The position numbers and the translations under genes are program-made. A model generated the notes under the pieces. It was not told the DNA's origin. It saw nothing but the letters and a program-made list of their open reading frames with translations, and made no database searches. From positions 1-64,000 of the forward strand of contig NZ_JAQQKX010000013.1 of assembly GCF_028550415.1 (NCBI RefSeq): 64,000 bases of DNA, written 5' to 3'. Of the stretch, positions 1 through 8,918 are shown one piece after another; positions within the stretch are counted from its first letter, which is position 1; each line of letters starts with the position of its first letter. Source of the DNA: Asticcacaulis aquaticus. GTDB taxonomy: Bacteria > Pseudomonadota > Alphaproteobacteria > Caulobacterales > Caulobacteraceae.

Positions 1-105
1 CGATTAAAGGACTGGAGACGCATCGCCACCCGATACGACAAACTCGCAGCCAATTTTGCTGCCGCCATCGCTATTGCTATCGCAATTACTTGGTGGACTG
101 ATTGA
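1..105 (+). pseudogene. IS5-family transposase, C-terminal end (cut by window edge)
   Basis: Frame 1 reads without interruption from base 1 to a TGA at 103-105 and gives 34 residues containing RRIATRYDKLAANF. This is the typical C-terminal stretch of IS5/IS427-type DDE transposases, where R-x-A-T-R-Y-D-K precedes an Ala/Ile-rich tail. Only the last 34 codons are in the window, so it cannot be said whether the element is intact upstream. The bases just after the stop (about 106-120) may belong to the terminal inverted repeat, but the other end is not visible for comparison. Confidence 0.7.
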
Positions 106-144
106 GTCTCGAACCTAGATCAGATTGGCCTGGATCGGATCGGT

Positions 145-176
145 TGCCCCCGCCGCTCTGAGGTGCGGCAGGGGCA
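145..176. terminator. Inverted repeat beyond the TBDR stop, possible terminator
   Basis: Arms at 145-156 and 165-176 pair over 12 positions with one mismatch around an 8-base loop. The repeat lies about 20 bases past the stop of the minus-strand TBDR. There is no clear U-tract on either strand, so it may act as a weak or Rho-assisted end or only protect the transcript. Confidence 0.4.
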
Positions 177-194
177 TACCTGTCCGGTCGATAC

Positions 195-3107
195 CTACCA
201 CTTCCGCTCGATCGAGAGGGTGAAGGTCCGGCCCAGCAGGTCGTACTGGCTGGTCAGGGCGGCGTTTCCGTAGCGTGCCGCGCCGTAGTTGGAGATTTCC
301 GGCGGGGTTTCGTCGGCCAGATTACGTACCGATGCGATCAGGTTCCACTTGTCGAAGGCCTTGCGCACCGAAAGGGTGTGGTTGGCGTAGAACTCGGTGT
401 TCATGTCGTAGCAGTACGTCTGATTGGCGACACCCAGAAGGGTGCCGGTGTAGCAGTTCGTCTTGTAATAGTCGAAGTCCGACGTCTCGCCGACGAAGGT
501 GCCGTTATAGGTGAAGGTATAGCTGCCGCGACGCAGCGATGCCGTCAGGTTACCGACATATTCCGGATAGCCGACATAGCCCAGATAGTTGGTGGGCGTC
601 GAGGCGTTCTTCAGCTGGTAGGTCCACTTGCGCACGAAGGAGTGCTGGCTGGAGATCGACAGGTTGCCGAAGCTGAACTTGCGGTTATAGGCCAGCGTCA
701 GGTCGAAGCCGCGCATGAACTGTTCGGCGACGTTGACATAGGCGTTCTGGATCGTGCGGATGCTGCCGAAGGTCGACGAGGTGCTGACCAGATCGCGCGT
801 GAACAGCGAGCAGTAGGGCGACGACATGTTGGCCGAGTTCATGCACTCGTACACGATGTTGTACGAGCCGTAGGTGGTGATCTGGTTGTTGATCTTCGTC
901 TCGAAGAAGTCGATCGCCACGCTGGCATTGGTGAATTTCGGCGTCCAGATCAGGCCGACCGTGCGGTTATCGGAGGTTTCGGGCTGAAGGCCTGCTGCCT
1001 TGCCACCGCCGGTATAGACCGTGGCCGAAGACCCGAGACCGGCATAGGTGCTGGCGAGGCCCAGCGCCTTACAGTTGGTCTTCACCGTCTCCGAGATCGT
1101 CGTCGAGGTGCCGTAATTGATGCACGGATCGACCGACAGCTGGGTTGAATAGCCGACCTGATTGCCGAGATACTGCTCATACAGGGACGGGGCGCGGAAC
1201 GAGGTGCCTTCGGAGCCGCGCAGGCGGAAGGTGTCGGTCACGGCCCAGTTCAGGCTGGCCTTGTAGGTCGTGTTCGAACCGTAGGAGTCGTAGTCGCTGT
1301 AACGGCTGGACACGGCCAGGTCGAGGGTCTTGGCGAACGGCAGGTCCTTGAGGATCGGCACGCCGAATTCGGCATAGACTTCGTTGATCGAGTCGCGACC
1401 GACCGTCTGACCGGCAGTCGTCAGGCCCCAGTAGTTGGCGTTCTGGGCGTTGATGCCGGGCGTGTCGTTGATATATTCCTTGCGCAGCATGAAACCGAAG
1501 CTGGCCCCCACCGGACCGGCGGGCAGTTCGAACAGGTCGCCGGACATGCTGGCTTCGATATAGGACTGGCGATAGGTCGTCTGACCCTTTTCGTAGCCGA
1601 ACAGGAAGGCGGTTTCGGCCTCCGAGAAGACGCCGCTTTCCACGGTCGATTGACGATAGTACTGAACGCCGCCGGTCGGGCACGATGTCGCCGTGGTCAG
1701 CAGCGCCGTGTTACAGACGCTGGCCCCGACAGTGGCGTTGACGCGGTCGTTATAGATGAAGTCGTAGCCATAGGTGGCGTTGTTATGCGACACCTGAGCG
1801 GCGACGTCGTAGGTCCAGCCCTTGAGGAAGCCCAGTTCCGGCAGGTCGCCGCGAATACCGACAAGGGCGCGGGTATAGTGAACGTCCTGATCGACATTGT
1901 AGGGGATCAGGATGATCGGGTAGCTGGTGGCCTTCAGGATGTTGTTCGGGTTCGACGCGCTGACGGTCGGGTAGAACTGGCGCCAGCTTTCCTGACGCGA
2001 GGTGCGGCGGTTGTACATGAAGTCGCCATAGACTTCGGTGCCGTTGTCGAAGCTGTAGCCGCCGGTGAAATTGACCGACCGGCGGGTCACCGGCGAGATC
2101 ACCGTCTTCGACAGGTAGCGGTCCTGCATATAGGGCGCGACCGCGCGCGAGGTGCGCGATTCTTCGGCGGTCGAACCGGTGTAGATGACGCGCTTCAGGC
2201 CGTTGGAGGCGCTGGGGTCGAACACGTAGTAGCTGCCGGTATAGAGCACACTGGCGATCAGGCCGTAGCACTTGTAGTTGCCGGTGGCGGGATCGACGAC
2301 GTCGGCGCGCGTGCCGTCCATATAGGTGATGCGCTGTTCCGGGCAGGCCAGATAATCGCGGTCGCCCTGACGCAAGGCTTCCTGCTTGTAATAGTCGAGG
2401 CTGAACAGGCCGTGGAAATTGCCTTCGTTGATCGACTGGCTCAGGCTGGCATTATAGGTCTCGCCGCCGCCATGCTGGGGCAGGGAGGTGAAGGCCTTGA
2501 GGCTGCCGCCGGTGGACTTCTTCTTGGTGATGACATTGACCACGCCGGCGATGGCGTCCGAACCGTAGATGGCCGAGGCGCCGTCCTTCAGGATTTCGTA
2601 GCGCTCGACGATCGAGGACGGGATGGTGTTGAGGTCGACGGGGCCGACCTGACCGCGCGTACCGGCCGGGCCGACGCGGTGACCGTTGATCAGGATCAGG
2701 GTGCGGTTGGCGCCCAAACCGCGTAGCGACAGGGTGTTGACGCCCGGACCGCCGGTGACGTTGTAACCGGTATAGCCGTTGTCGATCTGCGAGGCCGACG
2801 CGGCGATGGTCGAGCTTTGCAGGATACGCGTCGTATCGACCACGCCTTCCAGTTCGGCCTTCTCGGTCGAGATGATCTGGACGGGCGAGGTGGCGTTGAA
2901 TTCCGTGCGGCGCAGACGCGTGCCGGTGACGACGACTTCCTCGATCTTCTCGTCCTTACAGGCGGCCTTATCGGCGGTTTCGCTAGTGCAGGTGTCCTTT
3001 TCGGCAGTGGTTTGCGCGTGGACGGATGCAGCGGAAAGCAGGGAGACCATCACGGCGGTCGAGCTTATGGCCGCCGCCATAAGCACACTTCGGGGAGATT
3101 TTTTCAT
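195..3107 (-). CDS. TonB-dependent outer-membrane receptor
   Basis: The 970-aa product has a signal peptide ending near VHAQ (residues 1-32) and a TonB box-like EEVVVTGTR. A plug domain follows with LSLRGLGANRTLILINGHR and ILKDGASAIYGSDAIAGVVN (about 60-200). The remaining roughly 750 residues form the beta-barrel and end in an aromatic residue (SIERKW), as outer-membrane barrels do. There is no STN domain, so it is a transporter without its own sigma signalling. It is transcribed away from hppD with a 328-bp gap and has no glycoside hydrolase next to it, so the substrate is unknown. The plug differs from those of the four other TBDRs here: it lacks the F-P-D-x-N-x-x-E-x-L-x-R-x-P motif. Cysteine is unusually frequent in the extracellular part. 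The Shine-Dalgarno sequence is weak. Confidence 0.9.
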   Translation of the reverse strand: MKKSPRSVLMAAAISSTAVMVSLLSAASVHAQTTAEKDTCTSETADKAACKDEKIEEVVVTGTRLRRTEFNATSPVQIISTEKAELEGVVDTTRILQSSTIAASASQIDNGYTGYNVTGGPGVNTLSLRGLGANRTLILINGHRVGPAGTRGQVGPVDLNTIPSSIVERYEILKDGASAIYGSDAIAGVVNVITKKKSTGGSLKAFTSLPQHGGGETYNASLSQSINEGNFHGLFSLDYYKQEALRQGDRDYLACPEQRITYMDGTRADVVDPATGNYKCYGLIASVLYTGSYYVFDPSASNGLKRVIYTGSTAEESRTSRAVAPYMQDRYLSKTVISPVTRRSVNFTGGYSFDNGTEVYGDFMYNRRTSRQESWRQFYPTVSASNPNNILKATSYPIILIPYNVDQDVHYTRALVGIRGDLPELGFLKGWTYDVAAQVSHNNATYGYDFIYNDRVNATVGASVCNTALLTTATSCPTGGVQYYRQSTVESGVFSEAETAFLFGYEKGQTTYRQSYIEASMSGDLFELPAGPVGASFGFMLRKEYINDTPGINAQNANYWGLTTAGQTVGRDSINEVYAEFGVPILKDLPFAKTLDLAVSSRYSDYDSYGSNTTYKASLNWAVTDTFRLRGSEGTSFRAPSLYEQYLGNQVGYSTQLSVDPCINYGTSTTISETVKTNCKALGLASTYAGLGSSATVYTGGGKAAGLQPETSDNRTVGLIWTPKFTNASVAIDFFETKINNQITTYGSYNIVYECMNSANMSSPYCSLFTRDLVSTSSTFGSIRTIQNAYVNVAEQFMRGFDLTLAYNRKFSFGNLSISSQHSFVRKWTYQLKNASTPTNYLGYVGYPEYVGNLTASLRRGSYTFTYNGTFVGETSDFDYYKTNCYTGTLLGVANQTYCYDMNTEFYANHTLSVRKAFDKWNLIASVRNLADETPPEISNYGAARYGNAALTSQYDLLGRTFTLSIERKW

Positions 3108-3435
3108 TTACTGTACGATCCTGAGTCTTGCGACAACTCGGCACTACGGCAGTGCAGACCGTATCATGTGAAAATATATGGCGATCTTAGTCAATAAATC
3201 GCCATTAAACCGTCACGCAATCGAAACTATCTATTGTAAAAACAGCATAGTTTATTTCTAATAACATTATTCTTATTCGAGTACGATGCTTATCTGCCAA
3301 ATTTGTATGCTGATTTTGGCGCTATGATTTCAGAACGTCGATATGGTTTCAATTGCGACATAATGGGAGGTGCGCCCCGGGGAATCGGCGGGGAAAAGCC
3401 ACCGATTCCCATGATATGGTTGCGATTGTGCGGTA
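3108..3435. other. Intergenic region between hppD and TBDR
   Basis: This 328-bp stretch is AT-rich in its left half (about 3180-3330) and probably carries the promoter of the minus-strand TBDR. An imperfect hairpin (arms 3380-3391 and 3399-3410, one mismatch) lies 26 bases past the hppD stop and could end that transcript, although it lacks a U-tract. No gene or RNA was recognised. Confidence 0.5.
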
Positions 3436-4494
3436 TCAGGAGGCCTTGACGACGCCGCGACGGATCTGATCCAGTTCGATCGACTCGAACAGGGCCTGGA
3501 AATTGCCGTTGCCGAAGCCTTCATTGCCCTTGCGCTGGATAATCTCGAAAAAGATCGGGCCAAACACCGGCTCGGTAAAAATCTGCAGCAGCAGGCCTTC
3601 TTCGCCGACCTTGCCATCGATCAGGATGCGGTTCCGGCGCAGCCGTTCAAGGTCTTCGCCGTGGCCGGGGACGCGTCTGTCGACCAACTCGTAATAGGTC
3701 TCCGGCGTGTCCTGTAACAGGACGCCGCGCGCCCGCAGCTTCTCGACCGTATCGTAGATATTGTCGGTCGTCAGCGCGATGTGCTGTATGCCTTCGCCAT
3801 TGTATTCGCGCAGGAATTCCTCGATCTGGCTATGGTCGTCCTGGGATTCGTTGAGCGGAATGCGGATGGCGCGGTCCGGCGCGATCATGGCCTGCGAAAA
3901 CAGGCCCGTCGCCTGTCCCTTGATGTCGAAATATTTCTGCTCCTCAAAGCCGAAGATGCGGTTGTAGAATTCGGCCCAGGTACGCATCTGGCCGCGATGG
4001 ACGTTGTGGGTCAGGTGATCAAGCAGAGTCAGGCCGACGCTGTGGGCGGCTTCGGTCGCGCCCTCGATCGGGGTCCAGTCGTCATAGAGGTTGTCATCGT
4101 CGCCTACCAGATAGAGATAGGCACCGCCGATGCCGTTGAGCACGTAGCTGTCCTTCTCCAGAGCCCCTTGCGCGGGATCGGCGGCGGTGGCACCGCGGCG
4201 TAACGCGCCTTCAAACGCCGTCTTCGGATCGGCGACGTGAAACGCCATGCCGTTCGCCGACGGGCCGTGTACGGCACGAAAATCCGCCGCCTGACCGCGA
4301 GGCTCGGCATTGAGCAGGAAGGTGATGCCGCCCTGCACGTAGCGGGTAATGGCCTTGGTCGGATGATGCGCGGCAGCGGTAAAGCCAAGCCTGACGAGGT
4401 GCGCGGCCATGGCCTCGATATCCGGGCCGGTAAATTCGACGAACGCGAAACCGTTCAGTCCAAGCGGGTTGGCGGGTGGTGTCTGGGTAAGCAT
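3436..4494 (-). CDS. hppD: 4-hydroxyphenylpyruvate dioxygenase
   Basis: The enzyme converts 4-hydroxyphenylpyruvate, O2 to homogentisate and CO2 in cytoplasmic tyrosine degradation. The 352-aa product has the two vicinal-oxygen-chelate halves of the family. Expected iron ligands are His160 (LLDHLTHNV), His238 (GIQHIALTT) and Glu317 (IFFEIIQRKG), and the diagnostic C-terminal GFGNGNFQALFESIE is present. The start at 4494 is preferred over an upstream in-frame start at 4542: GGAGG lies 5 bases before it and the protein then begins as other bacterial HPPDs do. Homogentisate dioxygenase and other tyrosine pathway genes are not in the window, so it stands alone here. The family could be confused with hydroxymandelate synthase, but the C-terminal motif favours HPPD. 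Confidence 0.95.
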   Translation of the reverse strand: MLTQTPPANPLGLNGFAFVEFTGPDIEAMAAHLVRLGFTAAAHHPTKAITRYVQGGITFLLNAEPRGQAADFRAVHGPSANGMAFHVADPKTAFEGALRRGATAADPAQGALEKDSYVLNGIGGAYLYLVGDDDNLYDDWTPIEGATEAAHSVGLTLLDHLTHNVHRGQMRTWAEFYNRIFGFEEQKYFDIKGQATGLFSQAMIAPDRAIRIPLNESQDDHSQIEEFLREYNGEGIQHIALTTDNIYDTVEKLRARGVLLQDTPETYYELVDRRVPGHGEDLERLRRNRILIDGKVGEEGLLLQIFTEPVFGPIFFEIIQRKGNEGFGNGNFQALFESIELDQIRRGVVKAS

Positions 4495-4734
4495 CGGAAC
4501 CTCCACAATAGGGAAGCATAGTATCAAATGCAACCTTTGCAAAAAGACACTTTTTTGTGTGCCGTCCGTCGCCGGGTCCGGGGCGTTTATGCGCGCTCAT
4601 AAGGTGGCCTGCATAGTTTTTGCGCGCGGCGAAGTGGCGAGGGACGGTTTTCGGTCGCCGCAGCGTGAAACGAGGGCTATACAGCCATGACAAATCGGGC
4701 CGCCGTCAGAGCGGCCATCAAGGGGAGCCGCCGA

Positions 4735-7700
4735 ATGAAACCATATGCCTGCCTGATCGCCGCCCTGCTGGCGTCGCCCGCAGTGGCTGGAGACGGGTTG
4801 TTGTTCTCACTTTCGGGGGACAAGGGACTGGTCGCCGAACAGGCAGCGGGACAGGCAGAGCCGCTTTTCTCTGTCGGCGCGCAGACGATCCCGAACGGCG
4901 CCAGGGGCCCGGGACTGGGTCTCAATGATACCCTGACTCTGGTCTGGCCCGCCGCCAACAATATCTATGCCCAGCGCGGCACCCTGTCGTTCTTTTTCCG
5001 TCCGCGCGAGCCTCTGGGGGAAGCACCGTTCCCGGTGTTTCGCGTCGGCGCGGCGGACGGCACCAGCTGGGACATGGCATGGTTGCGCATCGACTGGAAC
5101 GGGCACGGTTTCGACGCCTTTGTGACCGACACCAATCTCAGCCGCTCGCGCGTCTCGTTTAAAATGGACCGTATTCCGGCCAAGGAAGAATGGGTACATG
5201 TGGCCTTCGCGTGGGACGAGACGACCGGCGTCAAGCTGTGGATCAACGGTAAGCCTGCCGCACAGAAGGACGGGGCGGCGCTTTATGACTCGGGCCTCTA
5301 CGCCTTCGGGCCGTTTCAGCGCATCGTCGCGCCCTATCAGGTCCATTCGATGTACAATTTCCGTCGCTCGGGCGATATCGACGAAATCCGCATCTATGAC
5401 CGGCGACTGGATGATGCGGGTGTCGCGGCGCTGGCGGCGAACGGGACGCCCGCCGTACCGGTTTTGCCGGATAACCGCACCGCATGGCTGAAGCGCTACG
5501 GCTGGGAGACGACCGCGCCCGCCTATCTGAGCGATCCTGTCACCCGCATCCGCAAGGTCGAATTCATCGACACGCGCGACCTGAAGGCGAAGATGTTCAA
5601 GGGCGCTGACGGTATCCGCGAAACGACGTGGCCGGGGGTCTATAACCGGTCGCGCCTCGAAGGGCGGCACGATTATTTCGAACTGCCCGACTGGAACGTC
5701 TATTCCGAAGGCGGCAAGGCCTATGACCTGACGTTGCCCGACGAGCCGTGGAACCGGATCGAGCTGACCGGTGCCGCCTACGGCAGTTTAAATCTCGACG
5801 GCAAGCTTTTGTTTAAGCGCACAAAAGGAGTCGAACGAACCTCGACCGTCGTGGCTGATCACACGGGCGGCAAGTTGCGCTTCGAGAACACGGCGCAGGA
5901 AACGCCGATTCAGGAAATCGCCGCTTATAATGTCAGTAAGGGCGAGGTGCCTGCGGGTTACGCGACCTTAAGCTACACGGTCGATACGTCCGCCGATGCC
6001 GGGCTTTATCCGGCGCTGGACGAGGTGCGCGGCTTTATCGGCGGTCGCTTTGTACCGGAAGAACGTGCGGTGGCCGTCGTCCTGCCCAAGGGCGCGCCGC
6101 GTAAAGCTGTGAAACCGGGCGCGAAAGGTGCGCCGGTCGTGCACCTGCTGATTCCCGGCGATTTCCGCGATACGCGACCGGGCGAGGGGCCGACGCGCTT
6201 TTCCTATGGCTGGGAGAATATGGACGCGGGGCTGGACGGGATCGCCCTCGACCTGCCGGCGATGAAGGTTGAGCCGACACACAACGGTCTGCTGCCGCTG
6301 AATATTCGTGTGCGCGACCCGAACTGGCCAGAGCGCGATCTGATCGATATTAACGTCGCGGTGAAACCCAATGAGGCGCGGACCCTGTGGCTCGATACGC
6401 GCGACCGCATCCTGCCGCCGACGGCGAGTTTCATCATCACCATCGCCGCCGCCGGGGGCGGCTTCGACGCGCAGGCGCTCAACGGCGCGCAGGTGCGACT
6501 GGTCTTCAAACCCGCGTCAGAGGCGAAAGCCGAACATGTCGCCGACCGCATGGAGCAGGCGCGCGACAATTTCGCCTTCTTCGTCGAGGAACAGCCCAAT
6601 ATCCGCGCCTATCCGCTGTGGACGCGGTTCGAGCGCGATATCACCGACGTCCTGCGCGTCGATCCGGGCAATGCTCTGGCGCGCGCCTACTGGGTCGAGA
6701 AGAACCCGGAACAGCCCTATGCGCCGGTCGTCCTGCCGCCGCGCGATCCTGACGTGCCGGTATGGGCCGCGCGGCAGATTGAAGATCTGAAACTATACAA
6801 GCGCTTCGTCGACTGGTGGATCGACGAGCGTCAGGTGGACAACGGCGAATTCGGCGGCGGCCTGTCCGACGATACCGATCTGGTCAATGCCTGGGTGCCG
6901 CTGGCTTTGATGGGTGTCGATCCGCAGCGCTATATCACGTCGCAGCGGAAGGTGCTCAATGCGACCTACGCCAACAGTATGTGGAGTGGGGGCCTGAGCC
7001 GTATTGCGACCGACGAACTGCATTCCTATGAGGAAGGCATCAATACGGTAGCCCAATCGATGCAGATGGATTGGGGCAATCCCACCGCCATCGAGCGCGG
7101 CATGGCCGTGGCGCGCGAATTTCCGCGCCTATTCGAGGTCAATCCCGCCGGACACCGCCACGAGGTCAGCGCCTATTTCAGCGGCACGAAAATTTACCGC
7201 GAAGGGACGCTGGGCTGGCAAAGGCAGTTCGGTCTGCTGATCACCCATCCGGGCCTGCTGCTGGTCGATTACAACGGTAATCCGACGACAAAGGCCCTGC
7301 TGCTGGAGGTCGCCGACGGCTGGCTGGCGCATGGAAAGCAGGATGCCAAAGGCAACTGGTCCTTCCCGTCGGATATCGAATGGGCGACGGACAAGGGCGC
7401 GGGCAACGGCGTACAAAGCGCGATCAGCCTGTTCTGGGCGGCCTATATCTGGACCGGGGATGCGAAATATCTGCGGCCCATCGAAGGCGATATCCAGCGC
7501 GGCAACCTCAGCAACCTGTCGCAGATCAATGCCGACGTCATGGCCCGCGCCCCCGGTGGGACGGCTCTGGCGCAGAAGATCGTCGCGGGCGAGGTCGGCG
7601 GCAAGGGCGGGGCCATCGACCGCAATCTGGGCGGCATCGGTGACACGGAGTTCGCGGCCTTCGTCCGCTGGCAGCAAACGGGTGACAAATCGCTGATCAG

Positions 7701-8493
7701 CGACCTTTATGGGCGCGAAATCGAGGCCAATATCCAGCGCATGCCGATCCTGACCGAAGGCCATCTGTGGTCCGATCGCGTCAGCGTGGCTAACGAGTTG
7801 CTGCAACGGACGCGACTGGGCGGCGTCGGTCATCGTCGCAACGTCTATTATCCCGGTAATCTGGTGCGCTGGGCGTTCACTGGCGGCAAGGCGGAGGATG
7901 TGGCGCTTTTGGTCCGCAACGGCGCCCCGAAGGCCTTCCGCGTCATCGGTTATAATCTGCTGAAAACGGGTGAGGTGACGGGCGTGCTGACGGCGGATCA
8001 GATGGCGTCGGGGACGTGGCGCGTGACGGGCGGCATCGATGCCGATGGCGACGATCTGCCCGATGCCGTTACATTCGATCAAACGGTCGAAATGGAACGC
8101 GGGTCGCCCCTGCCGCTGCTGTTCCCGTCGCGCCGGACCATGGTCTATCAGTTCACGCTCGTGACGCCCGGTGAAGACCCGTCGAACCGGCCCGATATCG
8201 GTCTGTCGAAAGACGATCTCACGCTCAATGGGCGCAAATTGACGGTCCGCGTCCATTCGCTGGGGGCGAAACCGACGCCGGCCGGCACGGTTATTGTCGA
8301 AACAACCCCCGGCAAGGTTCTGGCGCGCGCGGCGTTTACCACACTGGCGGCACCGCTCGACCTGCTGCCAAAGACGAAGGATGTGGCTTTGACCCTGCCG
8401 CAGGGGGCCAAGGCGGTGCGGGTGCGGCTCGAACTGGACGGCACACCGAAGGAAATTTCGACCGGCAACAATGTCGTTGAGTGGAAACCCTGA
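4735..8493 (+). CDS. Large secreted LamG-domain protein, unknown activity
   Basis: The start at 4735 follows AAGGGGAG and gives a clean signal peptide (MKPYACLIAALLASPAVAG) for a 1252-aa exported protein. Residues about 20-235 look like a LamG/concanavalin-A jelly roll, with GTLSFFFRPRE, WVHVAFAWDE, VKLWINGK and DIDEIRIYDRRL. The middle (about 240-640) is beta-rich and unrecognised. About 650-1060 is rich in Trp and Tyr with helical periodicity (DNGEFGGGLSDDTDL, HSYEEGINTVAQSMQ, WQRQFGLLITHPGLLLVDYN). This is the style of an alpha/alpha-toroid glycoside hydrolase or polysaccharide lyase. About 1150-1250 looks like a CARDB-type beta-sandwich (LTLNGRKLTVRVHSLG). The toroid reading is an inference and no known catalytic signature was identified. 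Downstream is copLAB only 40 bp away; no TBDR is directly linked. Confidence 0.75.
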   Translation: MKPYACLIAALLASPAVAGDGLLFSLSGDKGLVAEQAAGQAEPLFSVGAQTIPNGARGPGLGLNDTLTLVWPAANNIYAQRGTLSFFFRPREPLGEAPFPVFRVGAADGTSWDMAWLRIDWNGHGFDAFVTDTNLSRSRVSFKMDRIPAKEEWVHVAFAWDETTGVKLWINGKPAAQKDGAALYDSGLYAFGPFQRIVAPYQVHSMYNFRRSGDIDEIRIYDRRLDDAGVAALAANGTPAVPVLPDNRTAWLKRYGWETTAPAYLSDPVTRIRKVEFIDTRDLKAKMFKGADGIRETTWPGVYNRSRLEGRHDYFELPDWNVYSEGGKAYDLTLPDEPWNRIELTGAAYGSLNLDGKLLFKRTKGVERTSTVVADHTGGKLRFENTAQETPIQEIAAYNVSKGEVPAGYATLSYTVDTSADAGLYPALDEVRGFIGGRFVPEERAVAVVLPKGAPRKAVKPGAKGAPVVHLLIPGDFRDTRPGEGPTRFSYGWENMDAGLDGIALDLPAMKVEPTHNGLLPLNIRVRDPNWPERDLIDINVAVKPNEARTLWLDTRDRILPPTASFIITIAAAGGGFDAQALNGAQVRLVFKPASEAKAEHVADRMEQARDNFAFFVEEQPNIRAYPLWTRFERDITDVLRVDPGNALARAYWVEKNPEQPYAPVVLPPRDPDVPVWAARQIEDLKLYKRFVDWWIDERQVDNGEFGGGLSDDTDLVNAWVPLALMGVDPQRYITSQRKVLNATYANSMWSGGLSRIATDELHSYEEGINTVAQSMQMDWGNPTAIERGMAVAREFPRLFEVNPAGHRHEVSAYFSGTKIYREGTLGWQRQFGLLITHPGLLLVDYNGNPTTKALLLEVADGWLAHGKQDAKGNWSFPSDIEWATDKGAGNGVQSAISLFWAAYIWTGDAKYLRPIEGDIQRGNLSNLSQINADVMARAPGGTALAQKIVAGEVGGKGGAIDRNLGGIGDTEFAAFVRWQQTGDKSLISDLYGREIEANIQRMPILTEGHLWSDRVSVANELLQRTRLGGVGHRRNVYYPGNLVRWAFTGGKAEDVALLVRNGAPKAFRVIGYNLLKTGEVTGVLTADQMASGTWRVTGGIDADGDDLPDAVTFDQTVEMERGSPLPLLFPSRRTMVYQFTLVTPGEDPSNRPDIGLSKDDLTLNGRKLTVRVHSLGAKPTPAGTVIVETTPGKVLARAAFTTLAAPLDLLPKTKDVALTLPQGAKAVRVRLELDGTPKEISTGNNVVEWKP

Positions 8494-8533
8494 TCCCTGT
8501 AGGGTAGGGCACGGTACAGGAGCGACAGGATTT

Positions 8534-8866
8534 ATGCTCAGGCGGTGTCTGGCTTTGTGGGGGGTGTTGATCTTCGTCCTGGCGACGACGACAGCGCCCG
8601 CCTATGCGCAGGTGCGTCGTGATGCCCCCGTCGCCATGCCCTGTCATGAAATGGCGGCGTCTCATAAGCCCGCCAAAGCCCCCGCACACGATTGCGACAC
8701 AGCCTGTCACTGCCCCGTCAGTCAGGGGGCCGTAGCCGATCTGTCCGCGCCCCGGATCGCTACGCCGGTCCATTATACGCCCGTGGTCCTGCGACCTGAA
8801 AATGCCGCCGATCGGCCCTCGCATGACGGCGAAGGTCTTATGCGGCCACCCCGCCTGAACGTCTGA
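8534..8866 (+). CDS. Small exported Cys/His-rich protein, CopL-like
   Basis: The 110-aa product begins with a hydrophobic signal segment ending in PAYAQV. It then has a metal-ligand-rich stretch, MPCHEMAASH followed by HDCDTACHCP. Small proteins of this type precede copA in copLAB operons of Xanthomonas, where CopL affects copper-dependent expression; the link here rests on position and composition. The start at 8534 was chosen because an AGGA-type ribosome site precedes it and the signal peptide then sits at the N terminus. Earlier in-frame starts would overlap the preceding gene. It lies 52 bp before copA in the same direction. Confidence 0.6.
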   Translation: MLRRCLALWGVLIFVLATTTAPAYAQVRRDAPVAMPCHEMAASHKPAKAPAHDCDTACHCPVSQGAVADLSAPRIATPVHYTPVVLRPENAADRPSHDGEGLMRPPRLNV

Positions 8867-8918
8867 CACCCGAATTGCGTCCGCACGGACGCCTGTGTTG
8901 GCATTCAGGAATATAGAT

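Noticed and set aside
3380-3410. Intrinsic terminator after hppD
   Set aside because: The hairpin is imperfect and lacks a U-tract, so it was only described within the intergenic entry.
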